Below, in pieces: positions 12,517 through 25,046 of a stretch of DNA of 64,000 nucleotides. Location of the stretch: positions 7,570,556-7,634,555 of the forward strand of contig CM076261.1 of assembly GCA_038380795.1 (NCBI GenBank), in the 5' to 3' direction. How positions within the stretch are numbered: position 1 is the stretch's first letter; each line of letters opens with the position of its first letter. The notes under the pieces are model-generated. The model was not told the origin of the DNA. It was given only the letters and a program-made list of their open reading frames with translations, and did no database searches. The position numbers were made by a program, and so were the translations under genes. The stretch is from Pyrocephalus nanus (taxonomy: Eukaryota > Chordata > Aves > Passeriformes > Tyrannidae).

Positions 12517-15500
12517 AGTACAACAATATCAATTAATGTTTAGAATACCTTATTAATGGCTGTGTTCTGTTTTTGCAGATTAACTATTGTAAATGGAGTT
12601 CTTAATATCACAATCTTATTTACAAGTCAATGAATTTATTTGTTTCAACAAATATAGTTTAAAATGCAGTTGTGCTGCTGACAGGCTTGCATCAACACAA
12701 AGTGAATGTTTAGTTGTCAAGAAACTTCTGGTTGAAGTTGGTTATACATTATATGAATATTGCTAGATACTAGAATGCATACTATATGCATCTATATACT
12801 AAATCCAGAAACTATGGACAAAAAAATAAGCATCGTCATAATTCAAGATTAAAATAGACAACCCCTACACCATTCTGCAAATGCAAAAGCATCAGCTCTT
12901 CTATTGTCACCTTTTCATTTGGTTCAGTTGTGAGTTGCAATAATAGCTTAAATTTTCTCTCATGTAAATGCAAATTTTGATACTTAAAATGTATGATTTA
13001 TGTCTTCCTGAATATTTCCTGATTTCTAAAATTCAATTTCTTTAAAACTGTATTTTCATTTTTAAATAAGGACACTTCTTTGGCTATTCATTGACTTAAA
13101 ACTCTGGGAACTGCTCATTTTAAGCAGTTGTAGGCTCTTGTTGCTTTTTGTGAGTTTGGGTTTTGGGGATTTTTTTTTTTTCTTCCTTTTTACTATCTTC
13201 CCAGTTTTGTTAGGAAAACCATCCTTAAGATTAAAGCACTCCACTTGAGCACTCCACAAACTCTTCTCAACTTATTATACTGAATTTTTCAGTTTCATGA
13301 TTGTGATAAAGACAGGGGAAAGCCTGCAATGAAAAATGTCTCTATTTGGAAGAAAACTGCATGATTTGAAACATATGTCAGCAGTTTATAAATCCAAATT
13401 AGAGTAACATATAAACAGAGATGGTATAATACTTGCTCTTTTTTATTGCTTTGTGTACATCCTTTTTCGGCATAGAAATTACTTCCCATTAGTTCAATTC
13501 AGCTGGAAAAAACCCAATGCCTAAGTGGACTTTGAATCTCACGTCATTGGTGATAGAGAGTTTTCAGATTTATGTATTTGCTGTCTTAGGCAGTTCTGTA
13601 ATTTTTCACACCAGCTTATATCTGGCGGACTTCTACCAGTCACCTCTTCTGTGTTCTCCTTGAGTTGTGTGGTAAAACTGGGATCTGGGGTTTGTGAATG
13701 ACCTGCAGAGCTGGTTTATGTCTCAACAGTAAAGCAGCTGCCTGTCTTTGACCAGCAAAACCATAATCTAGTCCTGGCCCCTCTCCTTTGCTCATGAGCA
13801 CAGGTACTTTAGCAAACTCCCATAACCCCTGCTTTCCTGAATATTTAATAGTTGCTTTGTATTCTTCCATGTCACTTATGGTTCTGGCATAAATGCACAC
13901 ATTCTTTAATCCATTTGACAGGACCAAGTTTAGAAGAGGAGAAGGAAACAAAAGGACATAACCAAATGCAAAGTGACCTGTAGTGATTAAAGTAGGGGAT
14001 GCTGGAGGCAACAGAGGGAAATGTAGTTCTGATAAATGATTAATCTTTATGACTAGAGAAAGGAAATAACAAGCTCAAGATCATGTGTGGAAATAAAGCA
14101 TGGCTTAAAGGAAATAAACAACACAGGCTTAACTAATCTGTTACACAAAAGCTTGTTTATTTTCCTATTTTCTTTCTTATTCCATGCTTGTATTAATTTG
14201 TCCCTACTCTTCTTGTCAGTAGATCATACATATCTGTGTTAAGGCAGATATAAAATTCCTAGGTATATATTTTTTTGTGGGAATCTTATGACTCTTTTAA
14301 ATCTTACAAGAAAAAAAAATTAACTTTGAAACAGTTTACCATCCAGTACACTCATTTTTTTCCGCCCTTCTCCTATCTTCTTGTCTGGCAGTTTTTTTCC
14401 TTGTTAAAATGTGTCAGAAACAAGGATGGATTTGTTTCCTCTATGTTTGGTGGTACAGTGTTAACAGTATAAATTCCCTTCATCGGCAAGCATATTTTTT
14501 TATGTTTTCTGTTTGCAGGGAATGGCATAGCAGAGAAGAGTGGTGGAAAATAACTTCTTGATCTGTCACAGAAAATTTCAAAAAAAACTACCAAAGAGGG
14601 AGGAATCTGAGGGAGTTCTTGAAGAATTTGTCTAGATACTGTGATATAACAGGGAAAAAAAAAAAAGGCTGAATATATTCAGTCAGTAAGTCCACAGTGT
14701 ATACTCTTAATATAGGTGCTTTTCAAGTACTTTAATATATAAAGATTCCATGAGCAGTTGAATGTTGCAACTGATATTGAAGTGAAATTTGTTAGCTACT
14801 GAAAATAACAAAGACAAAGATGGTAGTTTAGATTGTGGCCAAAAAAGCATCTTAATTTACTCAGTAGCTGGTAACTCCTCAGGTTTGTGTGGAGCTCCTG
14901 GGAAAGTCCCGTGGATGGACCTAACATGAAGAAAGTTAAAGACTATGTTGAGACTCAGTGGCAATTACATAGGAGATTCTTCTGGGAAATGTGTCTTGTC
15001 ACAAATTAAACAGATGACTGTCTCAATTTTATAGTACTTACCTCTCATTTAGTATTGTACTTACATGTTAACAATGGTTAGCACGTAATAGTGAGTAGGA
15101 AGACAGAATATTCTGTTCCCCTTCGACATGTATGTAAGTTCAAAGTTTCTTTTACCAGTTGCTACAGAGCATCTAATTCATTTATCAGGTTTATGCATTT
15201 GAGAGTTATTTGTCAAAACTGATCTCACTCTACATCATTTGGTTAAGGTTGATTGCACATGTCAGATTAGAAAGAATGGTAAATACTCCTTTTCGATGAA
15301 TAACATTGATTGGTGGCATTTTCTCTTTTACGCAGATTTATATGACCATGTTGTCCTGTCATCTTGGTTCAGTAAAGGCCTGTTTTCAATCCCCAATTTA
15401 GCTACCACCGCTGTACGTAACAGCTCTGAATTAATGTGATTTGTCAGTGGCAATAGCCCACAGTGATAACCAGAATACGCTGCTACATCTTATTCTGACT

Positions 15501-16459
15501 GATCTATGAAACAGCATTGCCCATTTATTCTTTCGTGCAACATAATAAACAGTCTCTGGCTTGTACTTTCAGGGCAGGTACTGAACAGCTGAAACCTTCA
15601 CTAATTTACACAATGGTTTATCTTTTCTCCAGTTGACTTCAGGGCTAACTCAAGCAGCTGTACCATAAAATTTAATGAGTTTGAGCATGCTGATGTATCA
15701 CAAAACAGAGCAACAGTTTTGCCATTAATATTAGTCACAATCAGGAGGTGATTGAGACACTTATTGAAAAAAAAATACACGTACTGTATTTTTGTATAAA
15801 GAGAATGGTTTGCCATACTACAACGTCATAGATGTATTCCAACCGTGTCCAGGAAAGTGGGCTAGAATGGAATTTTCTTTCACACTAGAACTTTTAAATG
15901 TTTATACTATTCTCCTGGGTTCCCATTTTTTGACCAGTGAGTAGAAAAGTGTATGTTACATTAATGCCATTTCCCCTATTCATGGTGTATGGTCAAATTA
16001 TGTCTCTTGTTCTCGTGAACATGCTTAATTATGAGCCAGCAATCTGCACCGTTCCTTAGTACCTCTGAAAGTTTAAGTATTGACCCTGTATTACCAGATG
16101 GTTTCATGTTCAGTCATCACGAGTCTGTGGCGTGATAACTGTGTGGAGGAGGTGTGTCGCGTGACCACAAAAGCAACGCCTCAGGCCTTCCTTTGTGTTC
16201 TCTGTGTCTTCTCAAACATGAGCAGTATCTGGCCTGCATTCTGTATAAATTGCCTGAAAGTCTACGCCAGCTTCTGAAGGGTGCCACAGGTGTGGAGGTA
16301 CATTGCCTAAATGTGTCTCTGTGTCAGATCACGAGGTGATGACATGTGCTTTGTTAACATATGATGGAGAAGTGATCGACAAGGACAATAATGACACTGT
16401 AAAGCAGTCATGTGGTAACTCAGTAAAAGGATTAAATTAAGCCTGTGATAGATTCAGTT

Positions 16460-16473
16460 GAGAGAGAGAGAGT
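16460..16473. repeat. (AG)n microsatellite
   Basis: A run of seven AG dinucleotides interrupts otherwise unique intronic sequence. Confidence 0.85.
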
Positions 16474-18788
16474 ATATGAGACATAGGTCATTTGATCTTA
16501 ATTTTCCTCAAAGATTGTTCTGGTCCAAGTACCTGTCAAAGGTAGATCTACCAAAGGTAACATCTACCGCAAATAGGCACTTTATCTGCTGTCTTACCGT
16601 AGTAATTCTTCTGAGAGTTATTTGTCACCACCTTTTAATTCTTGTTGGTTTACATATTCATGGAAGTTTCTGGGGTGAAGTTGGGATAAGTTGTCACTGC
16701 CATATATGTGAAGTGAAAAGTATATGTCTGCACTCTTTATTTTTCATTTCTCAGTTAGATATGTGCTTTCTTCATGCACAAGAAAGAAATCTTTAAGAAC
16801 ACATGCTTGTCTGTCTTCCAAACTCTGTAGAATTAGCTTGTCATGAAATGTAAAACTAATGTGTAGTTGTAAAACCTACTGCCAGCATTTTCCTCAGTAG
16901 TGGCTGATGGCTAAGAAGATTTAGAAATGAAAGGGGTTATTATAAAGTGATTACTGAATAGCTAGGTATGTCATTTTAAACAAGCAACTAAAATCTGTGT
17001 TGCAGATTTGGAATGTAATCTTGTTTATATCATTCATACTTAAAATCTGATTTTGATTGTGGAGGAGTAATCATGTAATGCAGGTAATTTGACAAAAATA
17101 TATCAAATGGTGTTTTTTCTTTCACTCCTTATTTAAATGTATTAGATTTTAAATGACACAATGTTCCTATAAAATGACAACATAAAGAAATATTAGATTC
17201 AATTTGCATTGGTTCAGATTTAAATTTTGCTATAAAGTGAAAAGTTCATATCAGCCCTCTCATGAAAGAAAATAGTGTATAGAAACCAATACTTAAAAAT
17301 CCTACTGACCTTAAAAGGATGTAATTGATAATTAAAAGGCTGTTATTGATGATTAAAGCTATAGATTTTGCAACTGTGAATGTCAGTCTGAAGACATAGG
17401 CCTCATGGAATATATGAAGCAGTGAACTGGAGAAGAGGGGATAAAAAGTTAAGGAAACTATCTTGTGAAGGATTATAGCACTCATTCATGTTTCTGTATC
17501 CAGTGCTTGTAATAATGCATTACTATGTTCTTAAATCCAATGCCTGATCTGCTTTCAAGCAACAGCTACACTTATTTTTTCAAGAAGTGAGCTCATTCCT
17601 TGGATTCTTACTAGAATTTGCTTTCAATCAATCTTCTATAATTAGCTAAATATTATGGTTCTCTCCCCAAAATTCCTATATTTTAGCTTGTGTTTCATCT
17701 CAAAATACCGCAGAAAAAAAATCTAATGATAAGCTCATGTTAGTATGATCCTTCCTGGAAAAAGGAGATCTCTGTAACCTCTCACATTTTAATTTGTGAA
17801 GTGAGTGAGAATTCAAGGTGACTTGTTTTGAGAACTCATCCTGTTTATTTTACTTCTGTGAACTGTAAGTGTCTGTTTTATTGTTTTTTGAGCTCCTACA
17901 GTTTGGAACTAGCCACTACTTCTGGCTACAAAGTACAGAAAAGACTTTGTTAGTGCTGTGTTCTGGTGGTTTAGAAATCACACTGAGAATTAGGATTCCA
18001 CAGCTTTTGCTGAAGCTTCGTAACCTTCAGCAGATAATTAGTTTCTTTTGAGCTTGAGTTTCTTTGGCTATAAACTAGGTGATACGCTATTTTCATACCT
18101 GATATAGATATGTAAGGTTTAAATACACAGTATTTCCAAAGTATATGATAAAACAAGCACAGTCTTGCATCTGGTTCCACAGTGAAGAAGAATGATCTTA
18201 GCTATAATCTTAACAGCAGGGTAGTTTGGGAGATGCTAGCTTTTCTCTTTTGTCCATAGACTGCTGGCATCTTGGCCAGGAAACAGAGCCTGAGTATGAG
18301 CACGTTTTAAGTATGAATCTTCCAGTTCTTAGATGCTGGGGAGTCGAGAGACAAAAAACTCTCTGGGTGGGGGGTGTGTTGCCCTGCGATGTGGGGCTTT
18401 TTTTACTTCAGTCTTGTCCTGTTAACACCTTCTCTCCACTGTGACACTGTAGATGCTGAACATGGTACTAAAGGTGCTGGGGAAAATGTGTATAGGATGC
18501 TAATTCCTGCTTCTCAGTGCTCTTAAGTCTGCAGTAACTTGCAAAAGTGCAGAAGGGCTCCCCTGGCTACTGCTTGAAGCTAGCATGCCAGCTTTAGGGC
18601 ATATACACCCTTCTGCTCATCTTCTTTCACTGCCATTTTGTTTGCGGAAAAAATTATTTTAATTAAAAGAATATAATTGAAAAGAATAATTTTAAAACAA
18701 AACAAAAATAAACCACAATTAAAAGGAAGCCATTTCTCCCCAGATTTTGCTCAAAGAAAAACAAGCATAATTTAGCTTCCAGCACATC

Positions 18789-18822
18789 ACATATATATAT
18801 ATAGGTATATGTATATATATAA
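18789..18822. repeat. TA-rich dinucleotide tract
   Basis: Alternating ta/at dinucleotides with two g interruptions. A likely polymorphic simple repeat within the intron. Confidence 0.85.
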
Positions 18823-21800
18823 ACTTAATTATTCCTTCCTCTGTGGTATTACAGGTGACTACCATTTCAGTTTTTCTGTCTCACAGTTCTTTCTCTCATC
18901 AGTGCTGAAGCTCTGCAGGGTTTGCATCCCAGTATTTTTTCAAGTGTCAGGGAGTACCTTTAGAAGACTGATAGAAGTGCTGCTTTTCTGTGGGAGACAG
19001 CTAGTTTTGCAGAATTAGGGACATATTCTTTTAGAAATGCTATTAGTTAGTAATATGAAAGATTGCTAAGAATTTTGACTACCATAATTTGGAATCTTTT
19101 CCAGGGGGTGCTGTGTATCTGTGTATCTTTTGTGGTCTTTCATCTGAATATTCTTAGTAGCTATTGCTATCAATTTCCATGTCTGCTCCATGACAGGAAG
19201 TAGAGATATTTCATATGAAACTAGGGTTCCACAAATTTACAGTTGTTCTTTGCTGTTTTTTAACATCTTTGCTTGCTGCCTTAACATGCTGTGTTCTTAA
19301 GATGGCCAACCTTTAATGTGTCTCTCTTGGAACTCCGAGGGTTGTTTCTGGATCTTTAACAGTTTTGTGCACACTAGTAGCTTAGTCTTTGTTTTCACTT
19401 TAAAATAATTGGACTCAGCAGTACAATCACACCACCGACCTCATATTAGGATTTTGATTTTGCTCATGAGCCATTTGTCCCTTTGTTTCTTCGTTTGCCT
19501 TCTCTTTGTTGTATTCCTTTCTTTTATAACCCAAATAATGGACAGTATGAAAAATCATGTGGGTAAAGGGTTTCTTTTCTTCCTCTAATCCTAACTGCAA
19601 AGCAGTTCTTTTTATTAACAAATCTGATTGAAATAAAAATGTGTGAAATTGCACCACCCAAAGTCTTGCCCATTGTTTCTTTCCTCACTGCATTCTGCAG
19701 CTTTTGGTAAAATGAAATTGGAAAAACCCTGATCTGATATCAGGTCTGGTAGATCATGTGGTATTTTGAGGGAAGAGCCCTTTTGAACTTCAGTCTGTTA
19801 TTGAAGAACTCAGATGAAGAATAATTACAGTCCAAAAATCACAGCTGAATGTGGTCTTTTACAAAAGTGTCTGACCAAGTTGTCAAACAATCTCAAATTG
19901 TTAGCAGTCATGTAGATTGAGTATCAAATCAAATCAAATAAACACAAGACAAACAAGTAAATTATTTTACCTGTTTTCCTGTTTGGTGATAGATGTATAC
20001 AAATCTGTAGATTTGTTTTCTAGAAACAAATCATATATTCTTACTTTGATAGCAGCTGACTCATAAGATCTATTTTGTGTTCACCTATAGGTGATCTCCA
20101 TCACTATAGTATACAAGTTCCTTGCAGGTGTTCATGAAACTATATGAGTCTGTTGGATACTGATGTTACAGTGTTGTGGCTCACACTTTACTCAGACTGA
20201 ATTGATGTGAAAAGATGTTAAGTGATTTTAAAAAGACTGCTTAGGCAATCTGCGAAAAAGTCTTTACATTTAATTCTGATTAATTAAGTATTGTGTTTAA
20301 AAAAAGCTATAGTGGATAATAATGTAAATCTCAAATGATTCAGTTTTATCTTAAATTTGTATATTTTCTTGTTCTGTTTATCCCTTATTTCCTGTGGAAG
20401 GACAGTAGAGTTCCATCTGGAATTTAAGTCCCAAGAGTTGTTACATAGCTAAACCACATTAACAGTTTGCCTAGACAAGAAGTAAATTCTTAATTCCTAT
20501 TAATTGGATGTCTTTCAAATAGTATCTAACTCATAACAGATGTTTGCAGCTCCTGTATCATGGAATATCATGGAGTGGCAGAAAATCACCATGCCATTAC
20601 TTTCTTTGTCTCTTATTTCAATAGGTCTATGCAGTCTTTGATAAAAAGACAAAACTTCAGTCTGAATGTTAATTCTGAACCCAAGTTTTGATGATCAATG
20701 ATAGGATGCTAAAAATACACGTAAATGTCTCTGTGATTCTGAAATCGAGTTTCTGAAAAAGCGTTGCACTTGTGGTAAGAGGTAAAGTGTGAAGTTCCAG
20801 AGAAATGAGCTGTGAATTGCAGCTGCAATGGAAATTGATCCTGTCTGTCAGTCTCCGCTCCATATTCTCAGGAAAACAGAGTGGAGCAGAGAAGGAGCCA
20901 AGATCACCGATTAAATGGGATGCTGAAGTGCCAGGGGCTAGAACCAGTCTTGCTGGTCCCTCAGGTCAGAGCTGCAACTGTCAGAATTCACTGCTTGATA
21001 CCCTGCTGAAGCTGGCAGAAGGAGAGCAGTATGAAAAATGCTGCAGGCACCAGCAGGGGAATTGGTAAGAACTACCTGGCTAAGCTTCAGGCATGACAGG
21101 CAGTGTGCTCCTCTGGGAGGAAAACCTCTTCTCTCACGAATTGGTAGGCCTTATTTTCTCCATTTGCCTTGCCAGTGGGGCATAAGTAAACAGCTAGAAT
21201 ATTGAGGAGGAGCAGAGGCTCAGTTCATTTAGAAAACTGCAGTGGGTGGAGAGATCTGGCTGTATGACCTCTCTGCAGGTAGGAGTTCACTGACTAAGGA
21301 GGAAGCAAAGGTTCAGCAAATAGCTTTTGTGGTTTGAAGCGCGTGTGTTGTATGTCATACAATCAGTATGGTATGTTAATCTCCTTATTCATCATCTTCT
21401 CCAAAAAGTGTGATTTCAGTTGTGATTAGCACTGTGAAATGACACTTCTTTATGTAGCTATCACTTGCTTTACCTGATTCAAGTTACCAAGAGCAGATTA
21501 TTGCTAGGATGACAACCCTCCACTAATGCGTGAATAGGTAGTGCAAGTCTCACAAGCACAAGAGCAACATCTCTACAGAATGCCCACTTTTTCACCTAAA
21601 GTTGGGAACTCCCAGTGGGAAAATGATAAAAAGATCCTGTAGAAAATAAAAATCAACTAAATTGAGTCATCATGCTGTAGTAATAAATTCAGCTTTCCCT
21701 TTTAAATCGTAGTCATTAGCTGTCATTCTTTTTATGCAGTTTTCTTTCCCCAAGTATCCTGTGTCCTTCCTGATGAAAAGCATATGCCTTCCAGTGTATT

Positions 21801-21841
21801 AGAAGTGATGTACTGTGCTCTCAGAACCATATTACATTAAA

Positions 21842-21858
21842 GATAGATAGATAGATAT
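21842..21858. repeat. (GATA)n microsatellite abutting a CR1
   Basis: Four GATA units sit immediately 5' of the CR1 fragment that follows. The truncated 5' end of the CR1 may have inserted in or beside the microsatellite. Confidence 0.8.
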
Positions 21859-22085
21859 TAGAAAAAATTTTTTCACTATTAGGGTGTTCAGGCATTGGAA
21901 TAGGTTGCCCCGGGAAGTGATGGAGTCACCATCACTGGAAGTGCTTAAGAGGAGTCTGGATCTGGCACTGGGTGATACAGTTTAGTGTTTTAGAGGTTAC
22001 AGTGGCAGTGCTGGGTGGACGGTTGGACTTGGTGATCTTAAAGGTCTCTTTCAACCTTACTGGTTCTGTGATTCTATTCTATGAA
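21858..22085 (+). mobile_element. CR1 LINE 3' fragment, forward orientation
   Basis: Conserved CR1 3' blocks are present in order: 'attgg..taggttgccccgggaagtgatgg' near 21895, 'gagtcaccatcactggaagt' near 21925, 'gttggacttggtgatcttaa' near 22023, and terminal 'gattctattctatga' to about 22085. It is 5'-truncated and has no coding capacity. Confidence 0.95.
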
Positions 22086-22976
22086 ATATTTCCTTTTTAT
22101 TCCTAATTAATACCTTCAGAGAAGTTCAGCGCTAACTTGATCAAATGGAAATTTCTTTTTCTGTCTTTTGTTGCAATAATTGCTATTTTTCATGGCTGTT
22201 TTGAGCCACGTGTTTTTTAAAATCCCTTAATTCTTTTCTTACCTTAGCCTTTTCTTTATGGTTAAAAGTAGTGACCTTAAAACATTCATTTGCTACAGGG
22301 GTCATCAGGGCCCTATTAGTTACATTGTCTCTGAATGAATGGTAAGAAAAATAGATATGAGCCATGTACCTATCTGATGCTATAGATTACAGAATCAAGT
22401 CAGGAACAAAAGCAACCGGGTATCTGCCTTGTCTGATGAGTTTTATCCAGTGAATATCAACAGAAGCTGTATTGTCTCCATCTTTTATAATCTAATCTCT
22501 TTTTTCCTTTGTCTGTTTTGTTGGAAGTGAAAATTTATCTGTCATTCTCATAGCAATGACTTCAAGATTTAACTAGAGAGCTAACTTGTACTTCTTATTA
22601 AGGTAACATGACATAAGAATATCTTCCTCCTGGGCAGAAATCTTGGATAGGTTTTGATCCAGGTATTTTGTACAGCCACTCAATTTCAGTTTTAAAATGC
22701 TATGAATTAGTTTTATGTCTCTAATAAAATTATTTCTCAGGTCCCCTGTGAATTTTCTGATGTGCCTACAATGGAACTAAGCAGGCTGTTCTGTATTGTT
22801 GCAGCTAGGAGCTTTGTTCAGTTGCTTAATGTTCTATGTCAGGGTCACCTCAATTTTTATGGTTTTCTAGTTCTGCTTAGCCCATTCAGATAGTACTGGA
22901 GTTACACAATAACTATCAAATGTCCTTTGCTATTCATCATCTCACCTAAATGAAGAAATTCTTGGAAGCTGAAATG

Positions 22977-23057
22977 AAACAAAAAACAAAAAAACAAACC
23001 AAACCAAAACAAAACAAAAAACAAACAAAACCGAAAACAAACAAACAAACAAACACA
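22977..23057. repeat. CAAA-rich simple repeat
   Basis: Eighty bases of almost pure A and C, built of caaa, aaaac and caaaaa units and ending in a regular run of caaa units at about 23036-23055. Low-complexity intronic sequence. Confidence 0.9.
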
Positions 23058-24737
23058 ATGAAATTCATTTTCCATTAAATTTATGCTGAACTACACAGAA
23101 GTAAATGTTTAGGGATATATGAAACTCTTAAAGACTTTCCAGTCCTTGATATTTGCTTCTTATTAATTTTATTTGCTGTAGCAGTAAAAAAGATTTCAAA
23201 CCCTCCAAACACTGGGATGCCTGAGTGTGGAAGCAGTTAAATAGCTCTACTGGGATTTATCCTTATTGGAGACATTTTTACCTCTCAGTTGAGTCACTAG
23301 AAAGGAGACGAGGATTAGAATTTGTTTTGTTTTGCCATTTTTTCACCAATTGCCAAATACTCTGTACTGGTGATCAACATTGTTTGATAGTGAAAATTAA
23401 TTAAAAAAAAAAAAGAAGCTGGATGATTTGAAAGGGGGGGAAAAAAATACCCTGCTTTGTAGATGTTAGAACAAGAAATTTCTTAACACCTTTTCTTCAA
23501 GGAGTTAAGATGAATAACATCTTTGAACAAATATTTCAAGCATGCAGGGATTATATAAAAAAATAAAAAGATGAAATTCTGTGTAAATTGTTTAGAACAT
23601 TCCTAGTGAAGGCATGTTGATTAATAAACATAAAAGAAGGAAGATGCATATTAATTTGTTTATGTATAAGAGGCTTCTAACTCATTAAAAGTCTTCTAAG
23701 TGTTTAACTAGTGAAGCAGTGGATAAAACCTGACATTGTCTTTAATCTTCTGGAGGACTCAAATATGAAAAAAACCCAGAGTATTGCTAAATATGTATAA
23801 TAGCTCTATTAATGGCAGTGTTTTGAAAACCTGGGGTGTGTGTCAGCTCAGTGGTTCTGCTTGTAATATGGTGGAAATTTTAATTCAATTTTCTGTCTCA
23901 GTTGCTGGGATCAGTAGCATTGAAGAGAACTTGACTTTATCAACCACAGTCTTTTGTGCTTGTATGTAGATTTTGGTAGATGTGATCGATGGCTTGTTAT
24001 CAGCTGGGAGATCACTAGGAAAGCACAGATGCAGTAGAATAGGAGCTGATGTGTTGCCTGTCTTGTTTCTTTAGATTCTTTGCTAAACCACTATGACAAA
24101 CTGAAGTATTTGCATTATTAACAACTAACGTTTTTGTAAGAAAAAACCCCTACGGACTATTTTAAAGTAATTGTATTATTAACTTAATGTCCTTGGCAAA
24201 TAGAGATCAAGTAATTGCATTCAGTCTGGCTTAAAACCACATGAATATGAAATAGCTGAAGAACCATCTAGCCTTTGTATAAACAGTCCTTCAAGAAAAT
24301 CACCATGTATTTGTATTAGTTTTCTCTGAAATTACATTTTCTTTTTAGATACTTATTTTCACAAGTTTTTGCTCTAAAAATGCTAACACAAATTATTTGT
24401 AAAAAAAAATTGGACTTAATTTTTGAAAGCAGCACATAGGTTAAAAAATAAGTGTCATTTCAACTGTATCATGCAATTTGAGTCTAAGAATAAGAACTTT
24501 TTAGTGTTTGGTTTGCTCTTCATTTTTCATCAAAGACGCTTCTCTCTTCTTTCCTCACTTTTTTCATGTTTATCAGAAGCCTATATCTCTGTTACACTGT
24601 GATTCTATAAAGCAATGGATTACTATTTCTGCTTATATGTCATATTTATAGAATTGTATAAATCCTTATTTCTCATGTAACTTACTATAATAATATGAAT
24701 AAATATTCATACTAGAATTATTTTGGTAATTTTGCAG

Positions 24738-25046
24738 ATCCAATGCGCGGACCACGAAAACTAGAAGTTGTGGAGATCAAATCTAGACAAATCACTATTT
24801 GCTGGGAACCATTTGGATATAATGTCACACGTTGCCATCGGTACAACCTCACAGTCCATTACCGTTACCAGGTGGGAGGACAAGAGCAAGTGAGAGAAGA
24901 AGTAAGCTGGGATACAGAAAGTTCACATCCCCAGCACACAATTACCAATCTGTCACCGTACACAAATGTCAGCATCAAATTAGTATTAATGAATCCCGAA
25001 GGACGAAAAGAAAGCCAAGAACTTGTAGTGCAAACTGATGAAGATG
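24738..25046 (+). CDS. PTPRM: PTPRM exon encoding FN3 repeat 2
   Basis: This internal exon is 309 bases long. Its acceptor is 'ttttgcag' ending at 24737 and its donor is GTGAGT at 25047, a strong match to consensus. Both ends are phase 1, so the exon is symmetric and encodes one whole FN3 repeat of about 103 residues. Reading starts with a split Asp codon followed by P at 24740 and M at 24743; that Met is internal, not a start codon. The FN3 core tryptophan is in 'ICWEPF' and the tyrosine-corner region is in 'LSPYTNVSIKL'. Four N-glycosylation sequons are visible (NVT, NLT, NLS, NVS). In the family this is an extracellular part of an R2B phosphatase that mediates homophilic adhesion. I recognise the sequence as mu rather than kappa, rho or psi. 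The reading frame runs on past the donor to 25132 as intron and should not be annotated. Confidence 0.94.

Larger units (their letters stand above)
1..24737 (+). other. PTPRM: 3' part of a long PTPRM intron (upstream end outside window)
   Basis: No coding exon is recognisable here. The next PTPRM exon starts at 24738 after an AG acceptor, and the exon for FN3 repeat 1 is not seen, so this is read as the 3' portion of one intron. It holds a reverse CR1 (about 920-1800), a forward CR1 (about 11795-12272), a MIR-like relic (12278-12432), a tiny CR1 end (12472-12516), a GATA microsatellite with a CR1 (21842-22085), a TA-rich tract (18789-18822) and a CAAA-rich tract (22977-23057). The open frames at 3920-4441 (173 codons) and 8069-8437 (122 codons) show no family I know and fit chance. 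Elsewhere I see only AT-rich unique sequence. An unrecognised regulatory element or non-coding RNA cannot be excluded. Confidence 0.75.

Noticed and set aside
14669..14682. Palindrome CTGAATATATTCAG
   Set aside because: A seven-base arm in AT-rich DNA is common by chance and has no context.
8626..16875. Identical 17-base string 'taatgtgtagttgtaaa' at about 8626 and 16858
   Set aside because: One shared 17-mer is not unlikely in 64 kb of AT-biased sequence, and the flanks do not match.
20805..21068. 87-codon open frame in a slightly GC-richer block
   Set aside because: No domain, not in phase with PTPRM exons, and the sequence does not resemble the missing FN3 repeat 1 exon.
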